From Candidatus Methylophosphatis roskildensis (GTDB taxonomy: Bacteria > Pseudomonadota > Gammaproteobacteria > Burkholderiales > Rhodocyclaceae), in NCBI GenBank assembly GCA_016708905.1, contig JADJEV010000004.1, positions 744,001 through 808,000 of the forward strand: a stretch of DNA of 64,000 nt. Direction: 5' to 3'. Shown here one piece after another: positions 8,647 through 18,037 of this stretch. The translations under genes and the position numbers were made by a program. The notes beneath the pieces are model-generated. The model was not told the origin of the DNA, ran no database searches, and worked only from the letters and a program-made list of their open reading frames with translations. The first letter of the stretch is position 1, and every line of letters begins with the position of its first letter.

Positions 8647-9588
8647 ATGACGCAGCCTGGCCGGATTGATGCGATCCGCATGATGGCGCGGCGGACGCTG
8701 CCGGCGCTGTGCGCACTGTGGGCCGTAACGGCCGCCGCCGTCGTCGCGCCGATCGGCACCCCGCCCGGGCAAGCACCCGTTTTCACCCAACCGGCACCCG
8801 CGCTGCCCCCGCCGCCGACACTCGACCGCGACGAAGCCTGGCGAACCAGCCAGGCCGCGATCGGACGGCAACTGGCAGACCACCCGTTGCTCGACCGCCA
8901 GGGCAGGCCGGTGCGCCTGGCCAGCTTCCGCGGCAAGCCGCTGCTGGTCAGCTTCATCTACACTGGCTGCTTCCAGGTCTGCCCGACCAGCACCCGTTCG
9001 CTGCGCGAGTCACTGCAGTCGCTGTACCAGGTCTTCGGGGCCGGCAACTTCAATGTCGTCAGCATCGGTTTCAACCAGCCGGCCGATTCGCCGGAGGCGA
9101 TGCGCGCATTCGCCGCGCAGCACGGCATCGACGAACCGAACTGGGAATTCCTCAGTCCGCCGCTGGCCGCGGTGGACGCGCTGACCCGCGATTTCGGCTT
9201 CAGCTACCTCGCGACGCCGGCGGGATTCGACCATCTGCTCGGTGTCACCGTGGTCGACGCCGAGGGACGCATCTACGCCCAGGTCTATGGCGAACGCATG
9301 ACGCCCGACCGCCTCGGCGAACCGCTGCGCCTGCTGCTGCGCGGCGCGCCGATGCCGCCGCGCCCGGCTCTGAGCGAACTGATCGACCGGGTGCGCCTGG
9401 GTGTACTGGTGTACGACCCGGACACCGGCACCTATCGCTACAACTACGGGCTGATCATCGAGATCGCCGGCGGCGTGACCTTCCTGCTGGCGGTACTGGT
9501 GTTTTTCGGCCTCGAGGCGCGCACGCGCTGGCGCGCGCGCCGCGACACCCGGCGGTCGCTACTGCCGGTCGCCGGGGTGCCCCGCTGA
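8647..9588 (+). CDS. SCO1/SenC copper chaperone with extra C-terminal membrane helix
   Basis: 313 residues. An N-terminal hydrophobic segment (about 18-36) is followed by a thioredoxin-like SCO domain with the copper ligands GCFQVCP and, later, His in FDHLLGV. SCO proteins deliver copper to the CuA site of subunit II. Unlike most SCO proteins it continues past the domain with about 60 residues that end in a second membrane helix (IAGGVTFLLAVLVFFGL) and a basic tail, so both ends are probably anchored. Separated from ctaB by 13 bases. SenC is a regular member of norSY-type gene clusters as well as of cytochrome oxidase clusters. Confidence 0.9.
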   Translation: MTQPGRIDAIRMMARRTLPALCALWAVTAAAVVAPIGTPPGQAPVFTQPAPALPPPPTLDRDEAWRTSQAAIGRQLADHPLLDRQGRPVRLASFRGKPLLVSFIYTGCFQVCPTSTRSLRESLQSLYQVFGAGNFNVVSIGFNQPADSPEAMRAFAAQHGIDEPNWEFLSPPLAAVDALTRDFGFSYLATPAGFDHLLGVTVVDAEGRIYAQVYGERMTPDRLGEPLRLLLRGAPMPPRPALSELIDRVRLGVLVYDPDTGTYRYNYGLIIEIAGGVTFLLAVLVFFGLEARTRWRARRDTRRSLLPVAGVPR

Positions 9589-9596
9589 GGGCAGCC

Positions 9597-11186
9597 ATGC
9601 AGCAGACGCTTTCCGCCCCGATCCTGCAGCGCGCGCACGGCGTTCGCGAGACGGCGCTGTCGGCCTACCGGCGACTCGAACACGGCTTCGACGCAGCCTT
9701 CGGCTCGGCGCTCAATCCTTTGCGCCACCTTGGCGCCATCGGCTTCCTGCTGTTCTGGCTGCTCGCGATCAGCGGCATCTACCTGTACGTGGTGCTCGAC
9801 ACTTCGGCAGCGGGGGCCTACCCGTCGATCGACCGGCTGTCGCGCGAGCAGTGGTATCTCGGCGGCGTACTGCGCAGCCTGCACCGCTATTCGGCCGATG
9901 CCTTGGTGGTCGTGATGCTGGCGCACCTGGCGCGTGAATGGCTGTTCGGCCGCTACCACGGTTTCCGTCGCTTCTCCTGGCTCACCGGTGTGCCGCTGCT
10001 GGTGTTCGTCTTCGTCTGTGCGATCGGCGGCTTCTGGCTCAATTGGGACCAGCTCGGCCGGTTCTCGGCCGAGGCCAGCGCCGAATTGCTGGACTGGTTA
10101 CCGTTGTTCGGCTCGCCGCTGACGCGCAACTTCATCAGCAGCGCAGCGGTCAGCGACCGTCTGTTTTCGCTGTTCGTGTTCGTGCATCTTGGCGTGCCGC
10201 TACTGCTGGTGTTCGGGCTGTGGTTCCACATCCAGCACATCAGCCTCGCCGAAGTGTTCCCGCCGCGTGCGCTGGCGCTCGGCACCCTGCTCGTGCTTTT
10301 CCTGCTCGCGCTGGCCCGTCCGGTCATGAGCCACGCGCCGGCCGATCTGGCTCTCATGCCGCAGGCGCTCGCCTATGACTGGCTGCTGCTGGCGATTCAT
10401 CCGCTGACCTATGCGACTTCGGCCGGTGTGGTCTGGGCGCTGCTCACTGCTGCGCTCGTGCTGCTGTTCGCCTTGCCCTTCCTGCCGCGCCGCGCCGTGA
10501 CGCTGCCGGTTGCCGTTGTCGACCCGGACAATTGCAACGGCTGCCGGCGTTGCTTCGACGATTGTCCGTTTGCGGCCGTCACCATGGTGCCGCACCCGAA
10601 CGCCCGCGTCGGCCGCCAGATGGCGCAGGTCAACGCCGATCTGTGCGCCAGTTGCGGCATCTGTGTCGGCGCCTGCCCGTCGTCGACGCCGTTTCGCAGC
10701 ATGGCGGATCTGGTGACCGGCATCGACATGCCGCAAGCGCCGATCGGCGCGCTGCGCCGGCAGTTGCAGCAAGAGCTGGCGAAACTGAGCGGGCCGCACA
10801 AGATCGTGGTTTTCGGCTGCGACCGCGGGGCGCGGGTCGACGCGCTTGCCGCTCGGGATGTGGCGCCGTTCAGCCTGATGTGCATCGGCCTGCTGCCACC
10901 CTCGTTCGTCGAGTACGCGCTGCGCGACGGTGCTGCGGCGGTGCTGGTCAGCGGCTGCCGGGCCAGCGGCTGCGAGTTCCGGCTTGGCCAGCAGTGGACC
11001 GAGCAACGGCTGGCCGCGACACGCGAACCGCACCTGCGCGCCTCGGTGCCGCGCGAGCGGCTGGCGACCGCCTGGGCGGATGCCGGCGATGAAGACACGC
11101 TGAATGACGCGCTGCGGCGGCTGCGAACCCGATTGCAGGATGCGTCATCGACCGACGCGCTCGGCACTGGTGCATCGCATGGATGA
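9597..11186 (+). CDS. Cytochrome b – two [4Fe-4S] ferredoxin – FlpD/MvhD fusion
   Basis: 529 residues with an unusual domain order. Residues about 40-290 are the N-terminal cytochrome b of bc1/b6f complexes: the two heme pairs His96/His110 and His197/His211 have the expected 14-residue spacing. Residues about 305-370 hold two [4Fe-4S] motifs, CNGCRRCFDDCP and CASCGICVGACP. Residues about 390-490 resemble the FlpD/MvhD iron-sulfur domain of hydrogenase-heterodisulfide reductase systems (FSLMCIGLLPPSFVEYAL, SGCRASGC). This suggests electron transfer between a soluble partner and the quinone pool or the b hemes. Starts eight bases after senC and overlaps the next gene by eight bases. No Rieske protein or cytochrome c1 is nearby, so it is not part of a standard bc1 complex. 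Confidence 0.85.
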   Translation: MQQTLSAPILQRAHGVRETALSAYRRLEHGFDAAFGSALNPLRHLGAIGFLLFWLLAISGIYLYVVLDTSAAGAYPSIDRLSREQWYLGGVLRSLHRYSADALVVVMLAHLAREWLFGRYHGFRRFSWLTGVPLLVFVFVCAIGGFWLNWDQLGRFSAEASAELLDWLPLFGSPLTRNFISSAAVSDRLFSLFVFVHLGVPLLLVFGLWFHIQHISLAEVFPPRALALGTLLVLFLLALARPVMSHAPADLALMPQALAYDWLLLAIHPLTYATSAGVVWALLTAALVLLFALPFLPRRAVTLPVAVVDPDNCNGCRRCFDDCPFAAVTMVPHPNARVGRQMAQVNADLCASCGICVGACPSSTPFRSMADLVTGIDMPQAPIGALRRQLQQELAKLSGPHKIVVFGCDRGARVDALAARDVAPFSLMCIGLLPPSFVEYALRDGAAAVLVSGCRASGCEFRLGQQWTEQRLAATREPHLRASVPRERLATAWADAGDEDTLNDALRRLRTRLQDASSTDALGTGASHG

Positions 11187-11700
11187 CCACAATCGCCCCC
11201 ACGGCGCTGCCGCGTGGATCGGCCAGGCCCTGCTGTACGCGCTGTTCGCGCTGGTCATCGGCGTGTTCTCGAGCTGGCCGCCGTACCGGGCCCTGGGAAG
11301 CGACCAGTCGCTGATCAAGCTCAGCTTCAGCCACACCGGCCAGCCGGTGTCCGACTGCAAGGCGCAGACACCGGAAGAGCTGGCCAAGTTGCCGCCCAAC
11401 ATGCGCGCGCCGGTGCGCTGTCCGCGCGAACGCTCGCCGATCGTCGTCGAACTCGACATCGATGGCGCGCCGACCGTGCGGCACACGGCGCGGCCCTCGG
11501 GCCTGTCCAAGGACGGCGCCTCGTCCGTGTACCAGCGGCTGCAGGTCGCCGCTGGCTCCCACCGCGTGGCCGTGCGCATGAAGGACGACGTGCGCAGCAC
11601 CGGCTTCGCCCATGTGCGCGAAGAGACGGTGAGCTTGAAACCCGCGCAAATCCTGGTCATCGACTTCGACACCGCGACCCAGAAGATCACCCTGCAATGA
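11179..11700 (+). CDS. Single-helix periplasmic protein of the redox operon
   Basis: 173 residues from ATG 11179, overlapping the preceding stop; an upstream in-frame start exists but would lie deep in the previous gene. A membrane helix (about 14-32) is followed by a periplasmic domain of about 140 residues with a Cys pair (SDCKAQ and VRCPRE) and a beta-rich C-terminus. It resembles in layout, but not clearly in sequence, FixH-type accessory proteins of heme-copper oxidases. Its stop overlaps the start of the second heme-copper subunit (ATGA), pointing to tight co-translation with it. Function unknown. Confidence 0.75.
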   Translation: MDDHNRPHGAAAWIGQALLYALFALVIGVFSSWPPYRALGSDQSLIKLSFSHTGQPVSDCKAQTPEELAKLPPNMRAPVRCPRERSPIVVELDIDGAPTVRHTARPSGLSKDGASSVYQRLQVAAGSHRVAVRMKDDVRSTGFAHVREETVSLKPAQILVIDFDTATQKITLQ

Positions 11701-13148
11701 ACGACATACTCAACGATACATTCGCCCCTCTCTCGCCGATTCGCCCGCGGCCGGCGATCGCTGCCGGGCCCGCTACCGCGAGCGACTACGCGCTTTCGGT
11801 GCCGGTCGATTCGCGCCGCGCGCTGGCGCGCGCCTGGCTATGGCTGGGCCTCGCGGCGCTGATCGGCTCGGGGCTGTTCTCGGTGCTGCTGGTGCTCTCG
11901 CGCACGCCGGGCCTCAATCGCCTGTTGCCGGTGGCGGACTTCTTCCGGGTGGCGCTGGTGGTCCATGTCGACCTGTCGGTGCTGGTGTGGTTCATCGCGC
12001 TGGCCGGCCTGCTCTGGAGCATCAACGGTTCGCCGCGCCGGCCCGGCTGGGGCTGGGCGGCACTCGGTCTGTGCGGCGCGGGCGCTGCACTGATGTCGCT
12101 GGCGCCGTTTCTCGGCAGCGGCGAGGCCATCATGGCCAACTACATTCCGGTGCTTGACGGCGCGCCGTTCATCGCCGGGCTGCTGGTATTCGCCGCCGGC
12201 GTCGGCGTGCTGGTGCTGCGCAGTCTGCTGACTGCACCGAAGATCGGACTGGCGTTCGACGACAGCGGGGCGCTTCGATTCGGGCTCAGCGCCAGCGTGG
12301 TGGCCACTGCGGTGGCGCTGCTGGCCTTCGGCTGGTCGTTCGCCGTGTTGCCGCCCACGCTGGCCGGCAAGGCTTACTACGAGATCCTGTTCTGGGGCGG
12401 CGGCCATGCGCTGCAGTTCACCTGGACGCTGCTGATGCTGGTGGCCTGGCTGTGGCTGGCCAGCGCCTGCGGCGCACGTGTGCCGCTCACTCCGCGCGTG
12501 ACGCTCGGCCTGTTTGCGCTCGCCCTGGCCAGCGTGTTCATCACCCCTTACGCATATTTGGCGCACGACATCAGCACGGTCGAGCACCGCACCCTGCACA
12601 CTTGGGTGATGCGCATGGGCGGCGGACTGGCGATCCTGCCGATCGGGCTGGCGGTGGCACTCGGCTTGCGCGGCGCGGCGCTTGCACAGCCGGCGCAGCG
12701 CCCGCTGCGCGCTGCGCTGATCGCGTCGATGGCCCTGTTCGCTGCCGGCGGACTGATCGGCGTTTTCATCGCCGGCAGCAATGTGCGCATCCCGGCGCAC
12801 TATCACGGTTGCATTGTCGGTGTGACGCTGGCGCTGATGGGGCTGGTCTATCGGTTGCTGCCGCAGCTCGGCTACCGCGCGCCGGAAGGGCGGCTGGCGA
12901 CGCTGCAACCTGCAATCTACGGCGCCGGCCAGTTGATGCACATCCTCGGCCTGGTCTGGTCGGGCGGTTACGGCGTGCAACGCAAGGTGGCCGGCGCCGA
13001 CCAAGTGCTGCGCAGCGGGGCCGAGATTGCCGGCATGGGCTTGATGGGGCTGGGCGGGCTGATCGCGATCGTCGGCGGCTTGCTGTTCGTCGTGCTGGTG
13101 ATCGGCGCGCTGCGCCACCCGCGGCCCGTACTCGCGGGGCCCGCATGA
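11697..13148 (+). CDS. Second heme-copper-type membrane subunit (GGGH motif)
   Basis: 483 residues, about 12 hydrophobic segments. Candidate ligands: His90 in VVHVDLSVLVW (low-spin heme), His237 in FWGGGHALQF (CuB-type position), His368/His370 in AHYHGCIVGVTLALMG (heme pair in helix X). The region expected to hold the other CuB histidines reads HDISTVEHRTLH (His290, 297, 301), not the classical HH. There is no tyrosine four residues after His237 (Phe instead, preceded by Gln). It is thus a divergent member of the heme-copper oxidase/NO reductase superfamily, often annotated as cbb3-like although it has neither CcoO nor CcoP nearby. Flanked on both sides by cytochrome b fusion proteins with overlapping or near-overlapping genes, which suggests one complex. 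Confidence 0.75.
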   Translation: MNDILNDTFAPLSPIRPRPAIAAGPATASDYALSVPVDSRRALARAWLWLGLAALIGSGLFSVLLVLSRTPGLNRLLPVADFFRVALVVHVDLSVLVWFIALAGLLWSINGSPRRPGWGWAALGLCGAGAALMSLAPFLGSGEAIMANYIPVLDGAPFIAGLLVFAAGVGVLVLRSLLTAPKIGLAFDDSGALRFGLSASVVATAVALLAFGWSFAVLPPTLAGKAYYEILFWGGGHALQFTWTLLMLVAWLWLASACGARVPLTPRVTLGLFALALASVFITPYAYLAHDISTVEHRTLHTWVMRMGGGLAILPIGLAVALGLRGAALAQPAQRPLRAALIASMALFAAGGLIGVFIAGSNVRIPAHYHGCIVGVTLALMGLVYRLLPQLGYRAPEGRLATLQPAIYGAGQLMHILGLVWSGGYGVQRKVAGADQVLRSGAEIAGMGLMGLGGLIAIVGGLLFVVLVIGALRHPRPVLAGPA

Positions 13149-15043
13149 TCAGGAAGCTGCAGGCCCTGCTGCAATGGCTGTTCATGCGCGTCGAGGCGCT
13201 GTTCAACAGCGCCTTCGGCGACCGCCTCAACCCGCTCTACCATCTCGGCGCGATCAGCTTCTTCCTGTTCTGGGTCGTCACGGTCAGCGGCCTGTACCTG
13301 TACGCGTTCTTCGAGACCGGCGTGGCCGATGCCTATGGCTCGGTCGAGGCGCTGACCCATGGCCAGTGGTTCGCCGGCGGCATCATGCGCAGCGCGCACC
13401 GCTACGCCTCGGACGCGATGGTGCTCACCATGCTGCTGCACCTGCTGCGCCATTTCGCCTTCGACCGCTACCGCGGATTTCGCTGGTTCTCGTGGCTCAG
13501 CGGCGTCGCGCTGATCTGGGGCGTCTATGTCTCGGGCATCAACGGCTACATGCTGCCGTGGGACCGCATGGCGCAGTTCGTCATCGTCGCCAGCTTCGAG
13601 TGGATCGACTGGCTGCCCGGCTTCGGCGGCACCTTGATGCGCAACGTCATCTACCCGTCGAGCATCAGTGACCGCTTCTTCTCGCTGCTGGCCTTCATGC
13701 ACATCGGCCTGCCGCTGGTGGTGCTGCTGCTGATGTTCATCCATGTACAGCGGGTGCCCAAGGCCAAGACCAATCCGCCGCGGCCCATCATGGCGAGCCT
13801 GCTGCTGACCCTGCTGGCGCTCTCGCTGCTGCGGCCCGCGCTGAGCCAGGGCGGTGCGGCGGATCTCAGCGTGGCGGTTGCGCAACTGGAGTTCGACTGG
13901 TTCCTGCTGGGGCTCTTCCCGCTCTTCTACCTGTGGCCGCTCGGCCATGTGTGGGCGCTGGTGGCGGGTGTTACCGCGCTGTTCGTCGCGGCTCCCTGGC
14001 TGCCGCCGAAATTCGGGCGCGGCCGCAAGGGCGAGTTCCACATGACCCTGCATCCCTCGACCCAGCCGATCGCGCTGCGCAGCGGCGAGACGCTGCTCGA
14101 GGCCGGTTTGCGCCAGGGTCTGACGCTGCCCTACGAATGCCGCAACGGCGGTTGCGGCGTCTGCATGTGCACTGTGCTGCACGGCAGCGTTGATCCCGGC
14201 ATCTACCAGCACAGTGTGCTGCCCGACGCCCTGCGCGCGCAAGGCAAGGCGCTGATGTGCTGCGCGACCGCGCTGTCGGATGTGGACATCGAGGTCGAGA
14301 CCGGCGAGGCGCAACAGCGGCTGCCGCTGGGCGAGTATGTCGCACAGGTTGATCGCCTCGAACGACTCGCGCCCGACCTGATGCGCCTGACGCTGTCCCT
14401 GCCCGGCGGGGAGGCGATTCCCTTCAAGGCGGGCCAGTACATCAACATCCTGCTCGACGACGGGCAGCGCCGCGCGTTCTCGTTCGCCAACCCGCCGCAG
14501 GCGCGGGATCATATCGAGCTGCACGTACGGCAGATTCCTGGCGGGCGCTTTACCGGCCAGGTATTCACCCAGATGAAGGTCGGTGACAGCCTGCGCTTCG
14601 AGGGCCCGCTGGGCGACTTCACGCTGCGCGAAAGCGCGAGCCCGATCCTGTTCGTGGCCGGTGCAACCGGCTTCGCGCCGATCAAGAGCATCGTCGAGGA
14701 CGCTTTCCAGCGCGGCGTGCAACGCCCGATGGTGCTCTATTGGGGCGTGCGCCAGAAGCAAGATCTCTACATGCTCGATCTGGCGCAGCGCTGGCAAAGC
14801 GAGCATGCCAACTTCCGCGTGGTGCCGGTACTGTCGGCGGCGCTACCCGAAGACGCCTGGAGCGGGCGCACCGGCCTCGTGCACGAGGCCATGCTCGCCG
14901 ACTTCGCCGATCTCACCGGCTTCGAGGTCTACGTCTGCGGCTCGGTGAAGATGGTGGAAGCGGCCGTGCCGGCCTTCATCGCCCAGGGACTTGGGGATGA
15001 CGCCTGCTTCACCGACGCCTTCCTGCCCTCGTCACTCGCCTGA
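13145..15043 (+). CDS. Cytochrome b – [2Fe-2S] ferredoxin – FAD/NAD(P)H reductase fusion
   Basis: 632 residues. The first 290 are a cytochrome b with heme histidines in SAHRYASDAM/LLHLLRH and FMHIGLPL/FIHVQR. A plant-type [2Fe-2S] domain follows (about 300-390) with YECRNGGCGVCMC and a later MCC. The last 230 residues are a ferredoxin-NADP reductase-type module: RAFSFANPP (FAD binding), FVAGATGFAPIKS (NAD(P) binding) and CGSVKM near the end, as in CDP-6-deoxyglucoseen reductase and phenol hydroxylase reductases. The order predicts hydride transfer NAD(P)H-FAD-[2Fe-2S]-heme b. ATG overlaps the previous stop by four bases. It is the last gene of the operon. Confidence 0.88.
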   Translation: MIRKLQALLQWLFMRVEALFNSAFGDRLNPLYHLGAISFFLFWVVTVSGLYLYAFFETGVADAYGSVEALTHGQWFAGGIMRSAHRYASDAMVLTMLLHLLRHFAFDRYRGFRWFSWLSGVALIWGVYVSGINGYMLPWDRMAQFVIVASFEWIDWLPGFGGTLMRNVIYPSSISDRFFSLLAFMHIGLPLVVLLLMFIHVQRVPKAKTNPPRPIMASLLLTLLALSLLRPALSQGGAADLSVAVAQLEFDWFLLGLFPLFYLWPLGHVWALVAGVTALFVAAPWLPPKFGRGRKGEFHMTLHPSTQPIALRSGETLLEAGLRQGLTLPYECRNGGCGVCMCTVLHGSVDPGIYQHSVLPDALRAQGKALMCCATALSDVDIEVETGEAQQRLPLGEYVAQVDRLERLAPDLMRLTLSLPGGEAIPFKAGQYINILLDDGQRRAFSFANPPQARDHIELHVRQIPGGRFTGQVFTQMKVGDSLRFEGPLGDFTLRESASPILFVAGATGFAPIKSIVEDAFQRGVQRPMVLYWGVRQKQDLYMLDLAQRWQSEHANFRVVPVLSAALPEDAWSGRTGLVHEAMLADFADLTGFEVYVCGSVKMVEAAVPAFIAQGLGDDACFTDAFLPSSLA

Positions 15044-15092
15044 CCATTAGGCATGCTGGACAAGGAAGATTTATTGCGCTACTCTGCGCGAC

Positions 15093-17361
15093 ATGGTCAT
15101 CGCCGGCAGAGACTTTAACGATGAAGTCATAGCGCGCATTCGCGCGACGGTGCGCAGCGGCGTTGATCTGACCCGCGGTGCGCTGGCACGGGTGGTGTGC
15201 GGCTGGTTCGACTGGCGGCACGCTGACGGGCGGCCGAAGGAGACCAGCTGCCGGATTGTGCTCAACAAGCTTGAACGGCGTGGGCTGATCGAGTTGCCAG
15301 CGGCGCGCGAGGTGAGTTTCCTCGCGCGCAGGCCGCGGCCAGCCGAGCCCATGCAGTGGCCGCAGATCGAGGCGGGGCTGTCGAAGCTGGGCCGCATTGA
15401 ACTGGTGGTGGTCAACGGCGACAAAGCCTTGTCGCGCCAGTGGCGAGCGATGATGCAAGCGCACCACCCGTTGGGCGACGGGCCGCTGTGCGGGCGCAGC
15501 TGCGCTATTTGATCAGAAGCGAGCAAGGGATTCTGGGCGGCTTGAGTTTTAGCGCGGCGGCATGGCGGCTGGGTGTACGCGATGAGTGGATCGGTTGGAG
15601 CGAGGGCACCCGCGCGGCGCGCTTGGCGCTGATCGTGGGCAACAGTCGATTTCTGATTGTGCCCTCGGTCCAGGTGAAGAATCTGGCCTCGCACGTGCTG
15701 GGCTTGGCCAGCCGCCAGCTCGCCGGCGATTGGCAGCGGCACTATGGCTACAAACCGGTGCTGATCGAGAGTTTTGTGGATAGCAGCCGCTACCCGGGCG
15801 CTTGTTACCGGGCGGCCAACTGGACCGATCTGGGGATGACCCAGGGGCGGGGCCGTCAGGATCGGGCGCGCCAGGGGCAAGTGGGGCGCAAACAGGTATT
15901 CGTCTATCCGCTGCAACGCAACTGGCGCAAACTATTGACCGCGCCGCCCGAGTTGGCGCGCCTGATGCCCTCGGTCCGAGCCAAGCCCCCGCTTGACTGG
16001 GCGGAAGAAGAATTCGGACGCTGCCGGCTCAGTGAGCGGCTCACCCAGCGCTTGATGAGCATGGCGCGTGATTTCTGGGCCCGACCCATGGCCAACCTAC
16101 CCGAAGCGTGTGGGAGCGCGACCAAGATGCAAGCGGCCTATCGTTTTCTGGCCAACGACGACGTGCTGTTCGAGACCTTGTTGCAGCCGCACTATGCGGC
16201 CACCGAGCAGCGCATCAGCGAGTTGGGTGAGGGTTCAGTCGTGCTGGTACCGCAAGACACCACCAGTGTGAACTACACCCAACTGAGCATCGAGGGCCTG
16301 GGTCCGATCGGCACCACGGCCGACGGTGCGCAGGGCTTGCATTTGCACAGCAGCCTGGCGATGACGGTGCAAGGGGTGCCGCTGGGCTTTGTCGATGCGC
16401 AATGTTGGGCCCGTGATCCGCAGACGTTCGGCAAGAAGGCGCAGCGCCATGCCTTGGCAATTGAACAGAAGGAGAGCTATCGCTGGCTCAAGAGCTATCA
16501 GGCGGTGGCGGCGGTGCAAAGCGCAATCCACAGCTCACTGTGGTCAGTATGGGCGATCGGGAAGCGGACATCTATGAGCTGTTTGCCCAAGCGGCGCTCG
16601 AGCCGGCGGGACCGAAGTTACTCATTCGTGCTCAGCACGATCGCCAAGTGCAAGACGAACAGGCGCGCCTGTTCGAGGCGATCCAGAGGCAGCCGATCGC
16701 CGGCTATCAAATCGTCAAACTGCCTCGGCAGAAGAATCGTCCAGCGCGCGAGGCCAAACTGGCGATCCGCTTTGCCGCGCTGACTTTGTGTGCGCCACAG
16801 GACAAGGCGCACCTGAGCGCGCTCGAGATCTGGACGGTGCTGGCCAAAGAAGAGGACACGCCCGAGGGCGTCGAACCCATCGAATGGCGGCTGCTCACCA
16901 CGCTCGCCGTGCAGAGCTTCGAGCAGGCGTGCGAGAAAGTGGCCTGGTATACCCAGCGCTGGGGTATCGAGGTGTTTCATCGCACGCTCAAAAGCGGCTG
17001 CCGCATCGAAGATCGCCGGCTCGGTCACGGTGACCGGTTGGAGGCCTGCTTGGCCATCGACATGGTCGTAGCTTGGCGCATCTATCATATGGTCAAGCTC
17101 GGGCGTGAGGTTCCCGAGTTGCCCTGCGATGTCTATTTTGAAGAAGCCGAGTGGAAAGCGCTGGTTGCCTACAGCACGAAGAATCCCGTGCCGCCTGAAC
17201 AGGCGCTCAGCCTGCGCGAAGCCATCCGCATGGTGGCCAAGATAGGCGGTTTCCTGGGGCGTAAGTCCGATGGTGAACCCGGCACAGAGACTCTTTGGCG
17301 TGGCTTACAACACCTGGATCTCATGACGGATGTCTGGCGCGTGATGGCCAGTGGCCCATGA
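15093..17361 (+). pseudogene. DUF4338–IS4-family transposase fusion, two frameshifts
   Basis: Three overlapping frames (15093-15512, about 15480-16550, about 16540-17361) together make one protein of about 755 residues. The first third is a DruA-like DUF4338 domain with DEWIGWS, GNSRFLIVP, LASHVLG, LIESFVD and CYRAANWTDLG. The rest is an IS4-family transposase of the Tn5-like type: the N-terminal WAEEEFGRCRL and MQAAYRFL segments, QDTTSVNYT with the first Asp, VSMGDREADIYELF with the second, and WGIEVFHRTLKSGCRIE with the catalytic Glu. Frame changes near 15490 and 16545 break it. Lies 49 bases after the redox operon. Confidence 0.82.
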
Positions 17362-17807
17362 ACCACAACTGTGCTGCCAATCGAACGGCAGACCAAGAGG
17401 TGCTCGATTAGCTGCCCGTCAGTGCTCACCAATACCACTTCGCACGCCAAGCACTGGCCCCGCGAGCGGTTGATCACAAGCGCTCGATTCTCGCCGCCGC
17501 CGCTCCAATCGGCACGGCCGTACGTGCCTCAAGACACGACTCGCCCGTCTGGCAGGGGTCTGTTCGACCATCCATTCGGAATCTCTCGCGAAAACGTCAG
17601 GGCGATGCCGCTTGGGCGAAAAATACACCGAGTCCAGCGTGCGCAAAAGTCAGGTCACTCGCCCCGCAAGGAGCCGGCGCCGGTTCGTGAACGGCACCCG
17701 CGACGCGCTTGTCTGCTGTTTCCGGTGCGCGCGCAAACCGTCTGCCGGGCAATCGATTGCGCAGGAATACGATCAATCGGTCGTCACCGTACGCGTTACA
17801 CTGCCGC
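17362..17807. other. No gene recognised
   Basis: 446 bases between the IS4-type transposase and the DUF4160 gene. Short open frames exist on both strands but none has a ribosome site or a recognisable product. It probably contains the right end of the transposon and the promoter of the DUF4160/DUF2442 pair. Confidence 0.5.
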
Positions 17808-18037
17808 ATGCCCGAGCTGAGCCGCTTCCTTGGTATCGTGATCGCGATGTACTACCGCGATCATGCGCCACCGCACTTTCATGCAATCTACGGCGACTTC
17901 GAGGTTACGATCGAAATCGAGTCCAGCAAAGTCAACGGTGAATTCCCGAAGCGAGCCAGTAGATTCCAATCCAGGTTTGAGTCTGAGCGATCGGTTTTGA
18001 CTTTGAATCGGAAATCAAAAAAGGTTTAGCTTTTGGC

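Noticed and set aside
11697..13148. cbb3-type oxidase CcoN
   Set aside because: No CcoO or CcoP c-type cytochromes with CxxCH motifs are encoded nearby and the histidine pattern differs.
12968..14806. 612-residue open frame on the minus strand
   Set aside because: Mirror of the cytochrome b-ferredoxin reductase fusion. Long antisense frames are expected in GC-rich coding DNA.
9597..15043. A cytochrome bc1 complex
   Set aside because: Two cytochrome b domains exist, but no Rieske protein and no cytochrome c1 gene; both are fused to other redox modules.
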